This document shows, one piece after another, positions 46,350-57,465 of a DNA stretch of 64,000 bases; positions within the stretch are counted from its first letter, which is position 1, and each line of letters opens with the position of its first letter. The stretch covers positions 1,240,001-1,304,000 of the forward strand of contig NC_020506.1 of assembly GCF_000344785.1 (NCBI RefSeq), given 5' to 3'. The notes below the pieces were generated by a model. That model worked only from the letters and a program-made list of their open reading frames with translations, searched no databases and was not told where the DNA came from. Source of the DNA: Corynebacterium callunae DSM 20147 (lineage in GTDB: Bacteria > Actinomycetota > Actinomycetes > Mycobacteriales > Mycobacteriaceae). The translations under genes were made by a program, and so were the position numbers.

Positions 46350-48032
46350 ATGAGTCTTGAGTTCACATCGGCGCAGAGGTCGCTAATAGAGTCGGAGTCC
46401 GGCGGTTTCTTTGAGGCCTGTCCGGGTGCAGGTAAGACGCAGACCATCGTTGAGCGGTTTGCAAGGCGAGGTGACTCGGAAGACTCGCGGCGCGGTACCG
46501 CCTTGGTTACCTTTACCAACGCCGCTGCCGAGGAAGCGCAGAGGAGATGCGCCCACAAACCCGAACTACTTCAAGCACCGAACTTCGTTGGCACTATCGA
46601 CAGCTTTATCAATAGGTTCTTTGCCGCACCATTCTACAAAGGAAAGCATGGCAAGGTTCCTACTTTCTGGGATTCCTGGAGCAGTCTTGATTCGGCTGTT
46701 GTGAGGATTAAAGGTCAACCTCCGGTGTCTTTGGATCACTTTCAATGCCACAATGATTGGGCAACGCTGTTGGATGAGTACAGGTGTAGGTACTCAGAGT
46801 CTCAAATTTGTGCGTTGGAGTCTGCGGCGTATAGCAAATGGAACCAGCTGGTTAGGTCGGGGCACCTCGACGCGGACACTTCGAGACTCATAGCGAGAAT
46901 AGAGATTGAAGAGAACAGGTACGGAATCGTCGAGTTACTCACTTCACGATTCGAGGAAGTCATCGTCGACGAAGTTCAAGACTGCGACTCCGCCGATATT
47001 CTGGTTCTAAAGTCGCTGCGAGATGCGGGAATCCGTCTTATATCTGTCGGAGACCTCGACCAGTCCATCTACGAGTTCAGAGGCACTTCGGCTCCAGAAG
47101 TCCGCAACTTCTTGCGGTCGGCCAGCCCTCAGCCGCGCATCGATACAAATTTTCGTAGCTCTCCCGCTATTTGCAAGGTTGTGAATAGTTTACGTGAGGG
47201 GCCAACCATCGACATTCCTGTAGGAGAGGCCTCGACCTGCGATATCCCCGTTCATCTCATCGGCTACCGAAATCATTCGGAGATCGGGCCATCGGTCGAG
47301 ACAGTAATTGACCAATACCGGGGATTGGCAAAACCGGTGTTTCTGGCGCACAGCAAAGACAATGCAGCTTTCGCTGCTGGTGGCCACGGAAAAGGTAAGT
47401 CGTCAAAAAGCAAGGTTGCAGCACTAGCCAAGTCGGGCAATCTGCTCCTGGACTCCTCGTCGACCTCAGCGAAAAGGACTAAAGCCCTCGCAGAAACCGG
47501 AATTTTGCTGCAGCAACTGCATTCCGACGAGCAGCTAGCAAAAGCTGGCGAAGAGATTTATCTTGAGACTCTCGGGCTGACCAAGAGTTCGTATCATGAA
47601 CTGTGTTTGAGGTTCGTTGTGGCAGTAGGAGATCCCGCAAGGCAGTCCCGCAGTGCGTACAGGGAGAAACTTATCCAGGTTGCGGAAGGATTCGGGATCG
47701 CGCTCAACCGTGGCCGGACCAAGACACCATCAGCCGATGCCTGGCCATGGGATGGTATACCGACAGCCGAGCATCAATATGAGCATTCAACAGTTCACGG
47801 TTTCAAAGGACTGGAGACAGACTCGATCGTCCTGGTCGTTCCAGGCGACAAGCGGACGGGGGCCACTATTCGTGGCTGGGGAGAAGGAGAAGGCTCTGAA
47901 GCGAGAAGAGTCCTTTATGTCGGCGCATCAAGGGCTAAACGTCTGCTCATACTGGCCGTGCACAATAAATACACAGATGCTGTGAAGCTAATCCTGGAGA
48001 GAGACGAGGTTCCTCTTGCATTGTCTGGGTAG
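46350..48032 (+). CDS. UvrD/Rep-type helicase, Gabija GajB-like
   Basis: A 560-residue superfamily 1 helicase. The motifs are, in order: Walker A ACPGAGKTQTIV (~23-34), LVTFTNAAAEEAQRR, VIVDEVQDCDSADILVL, ISVGDLDQSIYEFRGT, TNFRSSPAICKVV, TVHGFKGLETDSIVLVVPG and ARRVLYVGASRAKRLLIL. It is shorter than UvrD (~720) and close to GajB size. GGGGGAA precedes the start. In Gabija the helicase senses DNA termini and supports GajA nicking. Confidence 0.87.
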   Translation: MSLEFTSAQRSLIESESGGFFEACPGAGKTQTIVERFARRGDSEDSRRGTALVTFTNAAAEEAQRRCAHKPELLQAPNFVGTIDSFINRFFAAPFYKGKHGKVPTFWDSWSSLDSAVVRIKGQPPVSLDHFQCHNDWATLLDEYRCRYSESQICALESAAYSKWNQLVRSGHLDADTSRLIARIEIEENRYGIVELLTSRFEEVIVDEVQDCDSADILVLKSLRDAGIRLISVGDLDQSIYEFRGTSAPEVRNFLRSASPQPRIDTNFRSSPAICKVVNSLREGPTIDIPVGEASTCDIPVHLIGYRNHSEIGPSVETVIDQYRGLAKPVFLAHSKDNAAFAAGGHGKGKSSKSKVAALAKSGNLLLDSSSTSAKRTKALAETGILLQQLHSDEQLAKAGEEIYLETLGLTKSSYHELCLRFVVAVGDPARQSRSAYREKLIQVAEGFGIALNRGRTKTPSADAWPWDGIPTAEHQYEHSTVHGFKGLETDSIVLVVPGDKRTGATIRGWGEGEGSEARRVLYVGASRAKRLLILAVHNKYTDAVKLILERDEVPLALSG

Positions 48033-48092
48033 TTTGTCGCCCATTTCCATGACCGCACGAAAACTGCTGGTCAAAGTGATATAACACCCCAT

Positions 48093-49016
48093 ATGATTCT
48101 CTTCGAAGTCGGCCAGGACTCGGCCAAGCAGGTTAAGCCCAAGACTATCGTCAATGGCAAGAAGGTTCTGGAGCGAGATATCCAGAAGATTTTCGAGGGT
48201 AGCCTTCACGAGATCCTGGGTGTCCACTTCTTGGCCAGCGAGTACTCCACCAGCTTCGGTGGGCGCATGGACACTCTTGGCATCGACGATGACGGCAACC
48301 CGTGCATTATCGAGTACAAGAAGGGCCAGAACGAGAACGTCATCAACCAGGGACTCTCATACCTGCGTTGGCTGCTCGACCACAAGGACTCGTTCCACGT
48401 CCTTTGCCAGGAGAAGGGTGTCGAGAAAGAAGTCCAGTGGGATGCGCCTCGGGTTATCTGCGTAGCGGAGAGCTACAGCAAGTTCGATACCGATACCGCG
48501 GACTTGCTTCCTATCAAGATTGAACTGATGCGCTACCAGCTGTTCGAGAACAACATGCTCACCTTAGATATGGAGAGCTACCAGAAGGTGAAGCTCCAAG
48601 GCGTCCCGAAACTTGGCACCAGCGTCGAGAAGAGGGCCGAGCCGCTCCAGGTCACCTACACACTGGAAGACCACCTGGCGAAGTCTGGGCCGGCCAGCCG
48701 CAAGCTCTATGACGACCTTAAAGAGCGGGTACTTGGTCTCGATCAAGAGATGGAACTCGAGTTCAAGAAGCTCTATGTAGCATTTAAGATGACTCGCAAC
48801 GTGACCGACGTGGTCTTCCAAAAGCAAAAGCTCTGGGTCTTTATCAACGTCAAGAGTGGCACGCTCGATGATCCGCGAGGCATTGCCGAGAACTTGGTTG
48901 ATCCGGTGAAGATCGGTCATTGGGGGAATGGAGACTACCGAGTTGAGGTTACTCCCAATAGCGATATGGATTATCTCATGACGCTCATTGAGCAGAGCTA
49001 CAGCATCAACCAGTAG
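48093..49016 (+). CDS. PD-(D/E)XK nuclease-like protein with DUF5655 domain
   Basis: A 307-residue protein. The N-terminal domain (~30-110) has GRMDTLGIDDDGNPCIIEYKKGQNENVINQ, a clear PD-(D/E)XK active-site pattern (D...E-x-K) of the DUF91/NucS-like type. The C-terminal ~120 residues (SGPASRKLYDDLKERVLGLDQEMELEFKKLYVAFKMTRN) resemble DUF5655. Proteins of this architecture occur in defence islands and elsewhere, and may bind DNA ends or modified DNA. The gene is 60 bp after gajB, co-directional, and markedly GC-richer than its neighbours. Confidence 0.75.
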   Translation: MILFEVGQDSAKQVKPKTIVNGKKVLERDIQKIFEGSLHEILGVHFLASEYSTSFGGRMDTLGIDDDGNPCIIEYKKGQNENVINQGLSYLRWLLDHKDSFHVLCQEKGVEKEVQWDAPRVICVAESYSKFDTDTADLLPIKIELMRYQLFENNMLTLDMESYQKVKLQGVPKLGTSVEKRAEPLQVTYTLEDHLAKSGPASRKLYDDLKERVLGLDQEMELEFKKLYVAFKMTRNVTDVVFQKQKLWVFINVKSGTLDDPRGIAENLVDPVKIGHWGNGDYRVEVTPNSDMDYLMTLIEQSYSINQ

Positions 49017-49148
49017 CGCTTCAAGGTGAGTGAACCAGCGAGATCTCGCCTGAGTTCCGTCCCGGTGTCCACCTGGCTTAGTAGGCTTGGGGTCAGTAAG
49101 CGGATCCGTTACGGGCGGGTGTCAGCGGAGACAGATGAGGAGTTAATC

Positions 49149-50561
49149 ATGGACGACGAGAGTGGCCCGATCGAGACCGAGGAAGTGATCGCCCACGGTG
49201 AAGATCCTGGTGACATCACCGAGGCTACGGAGGCTAATCCGGCGGAGGATTCTGTCTCCACGGAGGAGTCTGAGGATTACAGCTTGATTAAGCAGGACGA
49301 TGACCTTTCCGAAGATAGCCAGGTTGCTCTAGAGATTGAAGTGGTTCGACGTGATGATGAGCTCATGGTTTTCGGTGATGAGCTGGCTGTTCGGGAATTT
49401 ATAGACTCTCTAGCGATTTCTGCAAAGAAGACAACCAAGATAGATAACATCCTCTTTCGCCATCTCAGTGAGCAGTTTAAAAAGAGCGGCACTGTACTAC
49501 AGGGGGTGTCTGAGATTGCAGAGAATTCGGGCTACTACATCAAGCTCACGAAGGAGAGTGCGGCGAGCGTCAAAAAGCTAGGACTGTATGAGACCAAAGG
49601 TGGTATCACCTATGCGATGATCGAAAAGCTTGGAAAGCCTGGGAAGACCGGTAAATGGCTACAGGTTGACAATGGGTTTGGATCTTTGCTTACTAATCCT
49701 GCTGTGTTGTCGGGTGTGGGCGGGATTGTTACGCAGGTGGCTTTGCAGCAGTCTCTGGCTGAGATTACTGCCTACCTCCAGACTATTGACCACAAGCTTG
49801 ATGCGGTCATTAAGAAAGTAGATGAGGCTAAGAAGTCTGATCTTTCGGGCCTCTTGAAAACGCTTCGGGAAGCCACGATCAGATATGAGATTGAGGGGAC
49901 CGTCGATTCTCGATTTATGAACGAGATTATCTCTTTCCAAAACACCGTGAGTGCGGTCGAGAGTTATGCGTGGGATCAGACCACTACTATCCGCGAAGAC
50001 CTTGCCGATATGCACGGACTTAAATCGATGATGGTCGCTACTGGAGAAGCTCAGCGAGAAATTTCTCAGTGGCTGGGTTTTCTTGCCAATGCTTACCTGG
50101 CTGAATGTCGTCTGGATGACTTCAAGCTCAAAGAGAAGCTAGAAGAATCCCTTGAGGCGTATAACCAGGAGCTAGATACGCTACGGGTACTTCAAGCGGA
50201 TCGAGACCGGGAGCGTGCGACGAGGGTTCATGATCTATATGAGACGGCTCATGAAGTGGCGAAGTTTGCGGACAAAAAGCTAGTTACGAATCGGGCGGCA
50301 GCAGAGGCTCTGAATCAGCGAGCAAACCAGATGGTAGAGCTGACCTACAACTTTGCCGAAGCAGTGCAGCTTAAGGTCGATCGAGAGAGTATTCCAGTAG
50401 GGGAGTTGGGCATGCTTGCAAACTTTGCTTCCCGCTCTATCCAAATGCAGCGTGATGAGCTACCAGAGGCAGCTTTAAAACTGGGCGTCAGGACCGTAGT
50501 TACCCATGGCCCTAAGATCGCAAAGTTTCTTAAGGAGTTTGACTGGAGTAAAATCAGGTAG
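49149..50561 (+). CDS. Unrecognised acidic/coiled-coil protein, possible defence effector
   Basis: A 470-residue protein I do not recognise. Residues ~1-60 are strongly acidic. Then comes a compact region with HLSEQFKKSGTVLQGVSEIA and KLTKESAASVKKLGL, a Gly/Ala-rich hydrophobic stretch (SLLTNPAVLSGVGGIVTQVA, ~183-202), and a long helical C-terminal half with heptad character. The layout recalls membrane-active or toxin-like proteins, but no family is claimed. ATG 49149 is preferred because GAGGAG lies 6-7 bases upstream; a GTG at 49026, 9 bp after the nuclease gene, would add 41 residues. Confidence 0.6.
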   Translation: MDDESGPIETEEVIAHGEDPGDITEATEANPAEDSVSTEESEDYSLIKQDDDLSEDSQVALEIEVVRRDDELMVFGDELAVREFIDSLAISAKKTTKIDNILFRHLSEQFKKSGTVLQGVSEIAENSGYYIKLTKESAASVKKLGLYETKGGITYAMIEKLGKPGKTGKWLQVDNGFGSLLTNPAVLSGVGGIVTQVALQQSLAEITAYLQTIDHKLDAVIKKVDEAKKSDLSGLLKTLREATIRYEIEGTVDSRFMNEIISFQNTVSAVESYAWDQTTTIREDLADMHGLKSMMVATGEAQREISQWLGFLANAYLAECRLDDFKLKEKLEESLEAYNQELDTLRVLQADRDRERATRVHDLYETAHEVAKFADKKLVTNRAAAEALNQRANQMVELTYNFAEAVQLKVDRESIPVGELGMLANFASRSIQMQRDELPEAALKLGVRTVVTHGPKIAKFLKEFDWSKIR

Positions 50562-50664
50562 CTCACCCAAGCTCTTACAATTTATCATCGCTTATATTTC
50601 AATAGGCTTAAAGATTAATAAATATAATTTAATATAAAAATATAATTAAATATAAAAGGAAGCC
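50562..50664. other. Very AT-rich spacer
   Basis: These 103 bp contain an almost pure A/T stretch (50605-50657) with TATAATTTAATATA-like runs and partial palindromes, unlike the flanking genes. AAAAGGAAG just before the prepilin start serves as its ribosome site. It may be a horizontally acquired promoter region. Confidence 0.5.
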
Positions 50665-51399
50665 ATGTATATCGGAAACTACTTTAAAGCGGAAACTCAG
50701 CCTAGAAACAATAGACTGCCTGGCTTTACGATAGTTGAGCTGCTCATTGTTATTGTAGTAATTGGGATATTGGCAGCTATTTCGATTGTGGTTTATAACG
50801 GTATACAGAAGAGGGCGCAAACAGCGCAGGTAACATCTAGTGTTGATTCGCTTGAGAAATCAGTTGGCATGGCCATAATCGACGGGTCTTTTAGTCATCT
50901 TTCGCCTTATGACGTACCTGAACAATATGGATTCTATACTGGCTGCATAGGTTCATTATCCGACTATCCAGCCACGGAGCACTTCGCCGAAGGGGAATAC
51001 TACCAGTACATACATCCTAGTAATGGAGACGTACTGCTGTCATATAGCGTAAATACCCCCTTAACTGACGCTCTAGCTAGTGGCAGATGTAACACCTTGA
51101 CACCTATGTTGGAAATTTATCGATCAGCAGAACTTGTTGGGGGATTAGCTATCAGAACGAGAGGAATATTGGTCTCTTTCGACGCGCGGAACGATAAAGA
51201 TCGCGCAGAACTGTATTGGCTAGCACCAGACGGCTCTGGCTGCGGCAGAGCGGATCTCAATGAAAATCAAGCTGTGATTGAACACCTAAGGGCGCATTCC
51301 AATATAAATGAGGTAGAAGAGATTCTGGGGACAGACTGGGAAGCAAGAATCAACTCCAGTCCAAACGCATGCAGTATTAGTATACGGCCTACGCCTTAG
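50665..51399 (+). CDS. Prepilin-like protein with N-terminal methylation motif
   Basis: A 244-residue protein with a type IV prepilin leader: a polar 20-residue leader ending in Gly, then FTIVELLIVIVVIGILAAIS with the conserved Glu at +5, as required for prepilin peptidase cleavage. The C-terminal ~200 residues are soluble with several cysteines and are not recognised. No pilus assembly ATPase, platform protein or prepilin peptidase gene is in the window, so it is an orphan. AT-rich upstream DNA and unusual codon choice (ATA, TTA) suggest transfer. Confidence 0.75.
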   Translation: MYIGNYFKAETQPRNNRLPGFTIVELLIVIVVIGILAAISIVVYNGIQKRAQTAQVTSSVDSLEKSVGMAIIDGSFSHLSPYDVPEQYGFYTGCIGSLSDYPATEHFAEGEYYQYIHPSNGDVLLSYSVNTPLTDALASGRCNTLTPMLEIYRSAELVGGLAIRTRGILVSFDARNDKDRAELYWLAPDGSGCGRADLNENQAVIEHLRAHSNINEVEEILGTDWEARINSSPNACSISIRPTP

Positions 51400-51699
51400 G
51401 CAGCCTTAAGAGTCCATCTTCTGCTAAATCGTCGCACCGCGTCTGGTGTGCGGATTACGAAGGGGTATACGGATATTAGCGAGATAACCTGGTGCGCCAG
51501 ATAGCTCAGGGAATCTCTGATGCCGAGATTGGGGAGTGAGCCAGGGTCAGCCCGAACCGTATGGCCGCCACGAGGGAAATCTGGGTTTGCGTTGTGCCCC
51601 GTTTGCTCGAATTTGCCGATTAGCGCTGACTAGTCAGGACACATCTCACCCAGCCGCTAGGAGATGTCTCGGGGCTTCTTCTCTTTGTCAGGCTGTGGT

Positions 51700-52690
51700 G
51701 ATGGCTGCGTCTTTTTTCGAGTGGATATGTTCCGAGGATTTCTGCCGTTTCGTGGTTTATCGCGGTGATGTCGTTGTTGGGACGCATAAGCAAGACCGGG
51801 TGCCGGCGAGTTTAGTGCCGACGTAGAGCTTCTTGAATTCTCCAGTCCGTTGCAGGCTTACTTTTCCGGCCGAATCTATGACATCGCGGCGTATGCGGTT
51901 ACAGTCACCAAGTGGCAGTCCTGCGGGTTGCGCTTTGGGGAATGCTTGGTATGCAGCGCGATGGGGTCGCTCGGTGTTGTAGTAGTCGATGGTCTCGCTG
52001 AGCTGTTTGTAGAGTTTACCGAGGTTTCGTGCTGCTTTTCTGTGTGATAGAGCTTTTTGGGGTGTTAAGTGAAATTGTTCGACTTTCCTTTGGGTTTGTG
52101 GGCGATAGGGTGAGCCGTGCTTTGCTTTATCCAGATGTGAAGCAGGAGGTGTTTACATCCGCTGCGAGTTTCTGCTTTTCGGTAGAGCTTTGTCGTGAAT
52201 ACAGAACCGTTATCGGCCAGTGTTGATTTTGGAAATCCGTAGGTGTTGCCTGCGTGTATGAATGTTTCGATGACGTTGGCTGTGGTTTCTTGGTTGAATG
52301 CTCGGCCAGCAAGAACGTAACGAGAGTGATCATTGATGATCCTCAAGATGGGGATGTGCAGTGTGCCTGCGAGGGGCCAGTGACTGTAGTCCAGTTACCA
52401 GGATTCGATGGATGTTTGATTCTGCTGGAGCTGGAAGTCCTTCCTGCTCGAAGCATCATTTGAGGGTGTGGGTGCCGGCGTCGGTGCCACAGTCGGCGAG
52501 TTGTTGGCGCAGGGTGAGGATGAGTAGGTGACGTCATCGGCGATGGTGTGCGGGTTGGTGTGTGGACGGCGTGATTGTGGTTCTAGGGCTTGGTATCCGC
52601 CGGAGTCGTATCGGAGAAGGAGATTTCTGATCCATCTAGTGCTGAACCTAAACATGTCGGCTGCTTGAGTGTGTGGCATTCAGGTTGCGG
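51700..52690 (-). pseudogene. Decayed IS481-like transposase
   Basis: Three blocks in different frames read as one transposase. First is an N-terminal HTH (FRFSTRWIRNLLLRYDSGGY, 52560-52670). Next is the integrase core start (IINDHSRYVLAGRAFNQETTANVIETF, with LADNGSVFTTKLY, 52140-52345). Last is a C-terminal part (ARNLGKLYKQLSETIDYYNTERPHRAAYQAFPKAQPAG, 51905-52030, and YVGTKLAGTR near 51800). Frameshifts, stops and at least one internal deletion separate the blocks. It is inactive and marks past mobility in the region. The segment 51400-51700 shows nothing I can identify. Confidence 0.75.
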
Positions 52691-52769
52691 GGATGGTGTC
52701 GATGATGACTTTGTTGCAGGTGTGCTTCTTCTCCATGCCTGGCATGGTAAGGGGGTACAATTAACGGAG

Positions 52770-52800
52770 CGGTCAGTGGAATCCACCACTGACCGTTTAC
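52770..52800. terminator. Hairpin near the 5' end of the decayed IS
   Basis: CGGTCAGTGG / CCACTGACCG (10-bp stem, 6-base loop) is followed by TTTACTTTTG. It could be a terminator or part of an IS end. Confidence 0.45.
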
Positions 52801-53065
52801 TTTTGCTATCTACCATTTTCCTGGATCAGGTTTGTTGTTCTAATAGGGAAGTTTTCTTCGGGCGATTCAGATGTGGTCATGAACTTCTAACTGGTTAGGT
52901 GTTCCAACTTCAGGAACAGCCGACTTCTTGAAGAATTGCTCAATTTACTTCATTTACCGTGTGGATTAGTATCAGTATCAACCTGTTGCTAACTTCCAGG
53001 ATTTGACTTCTGACGTGCGTAGCAGTTTATGGATATCAATGCTGATAGTCTTGGAAGGTGAAATT

Positions 53066-53200
53066 ATGGCGTCGCGCAAATGCTCTATCTGTGGCGAAGA
53101 GGGGCACGATCGGAGAAGTTGTGAAGTGAGTGCAAATGCTGGGCGTTGCAGCGTCTGCGGTTACCAAGGTCACGACAAGCGTAATTGCCCAAATAGTTAA
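53066..53200 (+). CDS. 44-residue double CCHC zinc-knuckle protein
   Basis: ATG 53066 is preceded by GGAAGGTG. The 44 residues consist of two CCHC knuckles, CSICGEEGHDRRSC and CSVCGYQGHDKRNC, each C-x2-C-x4-H-x4-C, joined by a 12-residue linker (EVSANAGR region). CCHC knuckles bind single-stranded nucleic acid in retroviral and eukaryotic proteins and are uncommon as stand-alone bacterial proteins. The first 21 codons of the longer frame from 53003 look non-coding. No partner gene is evident. Confidence 0.65.
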   Translation: MASRKCSICGEEGHDRRSCEVSANAGRCSVCGYQGHDKRNCPNS

Positions 53201-53731
53201 GTTACTGGCAGATAATAAGCGGATCGAAATTTCTGGATGAAGCATGTTTGTAAGAACGTGGGCTGCTGTTTCTGCAACGTGAGTCATCTGCTTTCCATGG
53301 CGTAAGCTGGCAAAGACGTCCGTGACTGTCGAAAAGTAGCCCATCCGAGAAGAATTGGATTTGTGTTTCTTTGGAGAATTGGGCTCAAACTTTTTCACCG
53401 GCCCCAGGTTGCCACCGAGGCGGCTCGTTGTCGCCTTGTATCCCACGTCCTGTTCCAATAATTCAATAAGTTGCTATAGCTGAAACTCGGTCAGAGAACT
53501 TCGCGCTCTCCTAGAAATCCTCCCTTTATGTATGTGTCTGATTTCTAAGTTTATCTATTGGGGAGGATTTCAATGAGGCAAGCTTAATGACTTTCAGTGG
53601 TGCGTGACTCTTACGAGGTTCTCCTTACGGGATCTTAGGAGAAAGTAAAATTAGCACCTGGACCATTGATAATTATGTGTAACGTTGGTGTCGTGGCGCT
53701 GGTCTTAACATGACATTAATTGCAGTTATAG
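53201..53731. other. Region without recognisable genes
   Basis: About 530 bp with no convincing gene on either strand. A minus-strand TTG-started frame (53036-53458) overlaps the zinc-knuckle gene and shows no known family. A near-match to the GCTTTTCGAC motif occurs at about 53325. The region probably contains decayed sequence at the island edge. Confidence 0.4.
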
Positions 53732-55929
<2,198 letters not shown>

Positions 55930-56092
55930 TTAAGAGAGGGCGCTTTTCGACGGGGTGATGGTGAGGTACGCCTACGTAGTGGTTCTAACTCGGCCGTTGC
56001 CTGCGAATCTCAGACACCCGTGAGTGGTCTTGAATCCTTTCTCAATCCAAGAGGCGACATTAAAAACTGCTGAATCAAACATATTGAGGTTC

Positions 56093-56443
56093 CTATTTTC
56101 GACGTTTAAATGTGACTTGCTGAGCGGTGATTATTTTCCCAGGAGAATCGTTTGTTTTAGTTCTTCTTTTGGCGGTTGTTAGAGCTTTTTTGAACTGTTG
56201 AGCAAATCTAAAATAGCTATCATCTTCAAACCAGAAGGGGCCACGAGCAGATCGTAATTGGGCGTCAACCCTGTTTCTTAAAAGCACTTCTACATGTTGT
56301 ATATCTTCTAAATATGCTTTAGATAACTGGGTATTCCAGATGTAAAAACTTTCGGGATTTTCAGAATTTCGGTATGTATTCATTCTAGGGATGGAGAACC
56401 ACTGTTCGAGCTCTGCGATAGATGTAGGGGAGTTGCCAGTCAC
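56093..56443 (-). CDS. Abi-family protein, apparently C-terminally truncated
   Basis: A 116-residue frame whose first ~90 residues resemble the N terminus of Abi_2/AbiD/F proteins: RMNTYRNSENPESFYIWNTQLSKAYLEDIQHVEVLLRNRVDAQL. Full-length relatives exceed 200 residues and continue beyond a PGK segment with a conserved aromatic motif; here SPGKIITAQQVTFKRRK ends at a TAG. It is therefore probably a broken abortive-infection gene. The GTG start at 56443 has no strong ribosome site. Confidence 0.55.
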   Translation of the reverse strand: MTGNSPTSIAELEQWFSIPRMNTYRNSENPESFYIWNTQLSKAYLEDIQHVEVLLRNRVDAQLRSARGPFWFEDDSYFRFAQQFKKALTTAKRRTKTNDSPGKIITAQQVTFKRRK

Positions 56444-56473
56444 GTCGCCAAGGTCTTACGCTTAGGATTCCTA

Positions 56474-56527
56474 AGCCCCGGAGTGATCCCTACCATTTTG
56501 GTACATCACCGGGGCTCTTGTTTTTTC
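56474..56527. terminator. Hairpin with T-run
   Basis: AGCCCCGG(A)GTGAT pairs with ATCACCGGGGCT, followed by CTTGTTTTTTC on the plus strand. No intact plus-strand gene precedes it, so it may be the leftover terminator of a lost gene. Confidence 0.55.
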
Positions 56528-56617
56528 TTCAAGCGCTCGTATCTGATGCCCTGAATAGAGTGGCTAGGGTATCGGTGAATCCATCGACACAAAAGGATTG
56601 GGACATTATAAATTCGG

Positions 56618-56793
56618 CTTGCATCTAGACCAAGCTGTCTGTTAATGTCGATTTCACGATCAAGAAGATCAGCCGCAAGCCCTTCGGCAGGCTGACTGGC
56701 AACCGCGCATCGCGCACGGTGCCCCCGAAGGAAGATCGGCTCTGTACTCAAAAGAATGCAGAGAAGAGCGATTTTTTGAAGGAGATTCCCATG
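56618..56793. repeat. 176-bp long-range direct repeat, right copy
   Basis: Matches 36165-36339 with two substitutions and one extra T in a T-run. It ends at the start codon of the 153-residue gene. The two copies are 20.45 kb apart in direct orientation. Confidence 0.9.
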
Positions 56794-57252
56794 GGGAATA
56801 TTTCTGCTAAGCCTCCATTGCCCAATAGCTGCGGACATCATTTACCAGGACACGAACCCTTCTACCTACAAGTAAAGGTTTTGCGCGAAAGGGCGACATG
56901 GGAGCCAGTTACTAACCTGCGTATGGATGGCCAGTTCGTCGAGTTTGATGCTGGTGGGGAACATATTCGCGGTTGGAATCATGATCCGGCTCGGATGGAA
57001 TGGTTTGTAAAAAATGGTGGTCTGGCTGAATGGAGTGGATCTAGTCCAACCAGACGCCTCATGCGTTTTGAGTCCAAAAATGGGCATTACATGGTCAGTA
57101 TTGGTCCGAAGTACGACCGCAATGGTTGTTATGGCAATATTTCCCTGGGGATAGTGCCAACAAGCCCGGGCCTGGATTTTCACGAAGGATTTAAACAGGC
57201 TTTAGAGGCTTTCAAGTATGTTGAGCGGGAATATGGCACTGAACAGGATTAG
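56791..57252 (+). CDS. Unrecognised 153-residue protein with duplicated leader
   Basis: A 153-residue soluble protein starting after GAAGGAG inside the right 176-bp repeat. It has a polar N terminus (GHEPFYLQVKVLRERATWEPVTNLRMDGQFVEFD), then a beta-rich part and a C-terminal helix (FHEGFKQALEAFKYVEREY). I do not recognise the family. The N-terminal third has a truncated paralogue at 36337. Frames upstream of 56791 run through the repeat and are not used. Confidence 0.65.
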   Translation: MGNISAKPPLPNSCGHHLPGHEPFYLQVKVLRERATWEPVTNLRMDGQFVEFDAGGEHIRGWNHDPARMEWFVKNGGLAEWSGSSPTRRLMRFESKNGHYMVSIGPKYDRNGCYGNISLGIVPTSPGLDFHEGFKQALEAFKYVEREYGTEQD

Positions 57253-57323
57253 GTAGAAATGACCGCGCGGTTTGATCAGGCGCTTCCCGCGCGGGAAAAC
57301 TATTTTTCAGGGGCACGAAGCGC

Positions 57324-57388
57324 GCTTTTCGACGAAGCCCCTTGCCATTGTGGGAAATAAGAATGCCCACCAACACTCGTCGAAAAGC
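57324..57388. repeat. Inverted pair of GCTTTTCGACGA elements
   Basis: GCTTTTCGACGA (57324-57335) is matched by its exact reverse complement at 57377-57388, giving 12-bp arms 41 bp apart. It lies in the spacer before the glgP terminator. The outward part of the left arm (GAAGCCCCTTGCCATTGTGGG) resembles copies at 34268 and 32866. Confidence 0.75.
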
Positions 57389-57409
57389 CCTCTTTTAAAC
57401 CCCTTAACC

Positions 57410-57444
57410 CCAAAAAACGGCTAACCCAAAAGGGTTAGCCGTTT
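57410..57444 (-). terminator. glgP terminator
   Basis: AAACGGCTAACCC / GGGTTAGCCGTTT is a 13-bp perfect stem with an AAAA loop. On the minus strand it is followed by a T-run, so it terminates glgP. Confidence 0.9.
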
Positions 57445-57465
57445 GTTAGAAGCAGAGGTTAAAAC

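Noticed and set aside
36598..53200. Prophage
   Set aside because: No phage structural, lysis or replication genes are present; the content is defence genes plus a prepilin and a dead transposase.
53036..53458. A 140-codon minus-strand frame
   Set aside because: TTG start without ribosome site, no recognisable domain, and its second half is antisense to the motif-perfect zinc-knuckle gene.
56506..56841. A minus-strand frame through the right long repeat (111 codons)
   Set aside because: The corresponding frame in the left copy stops soon after leaving the repeat, there is no ribosome site, and the plus strand carries the well-placed start of the 153-residue gene.
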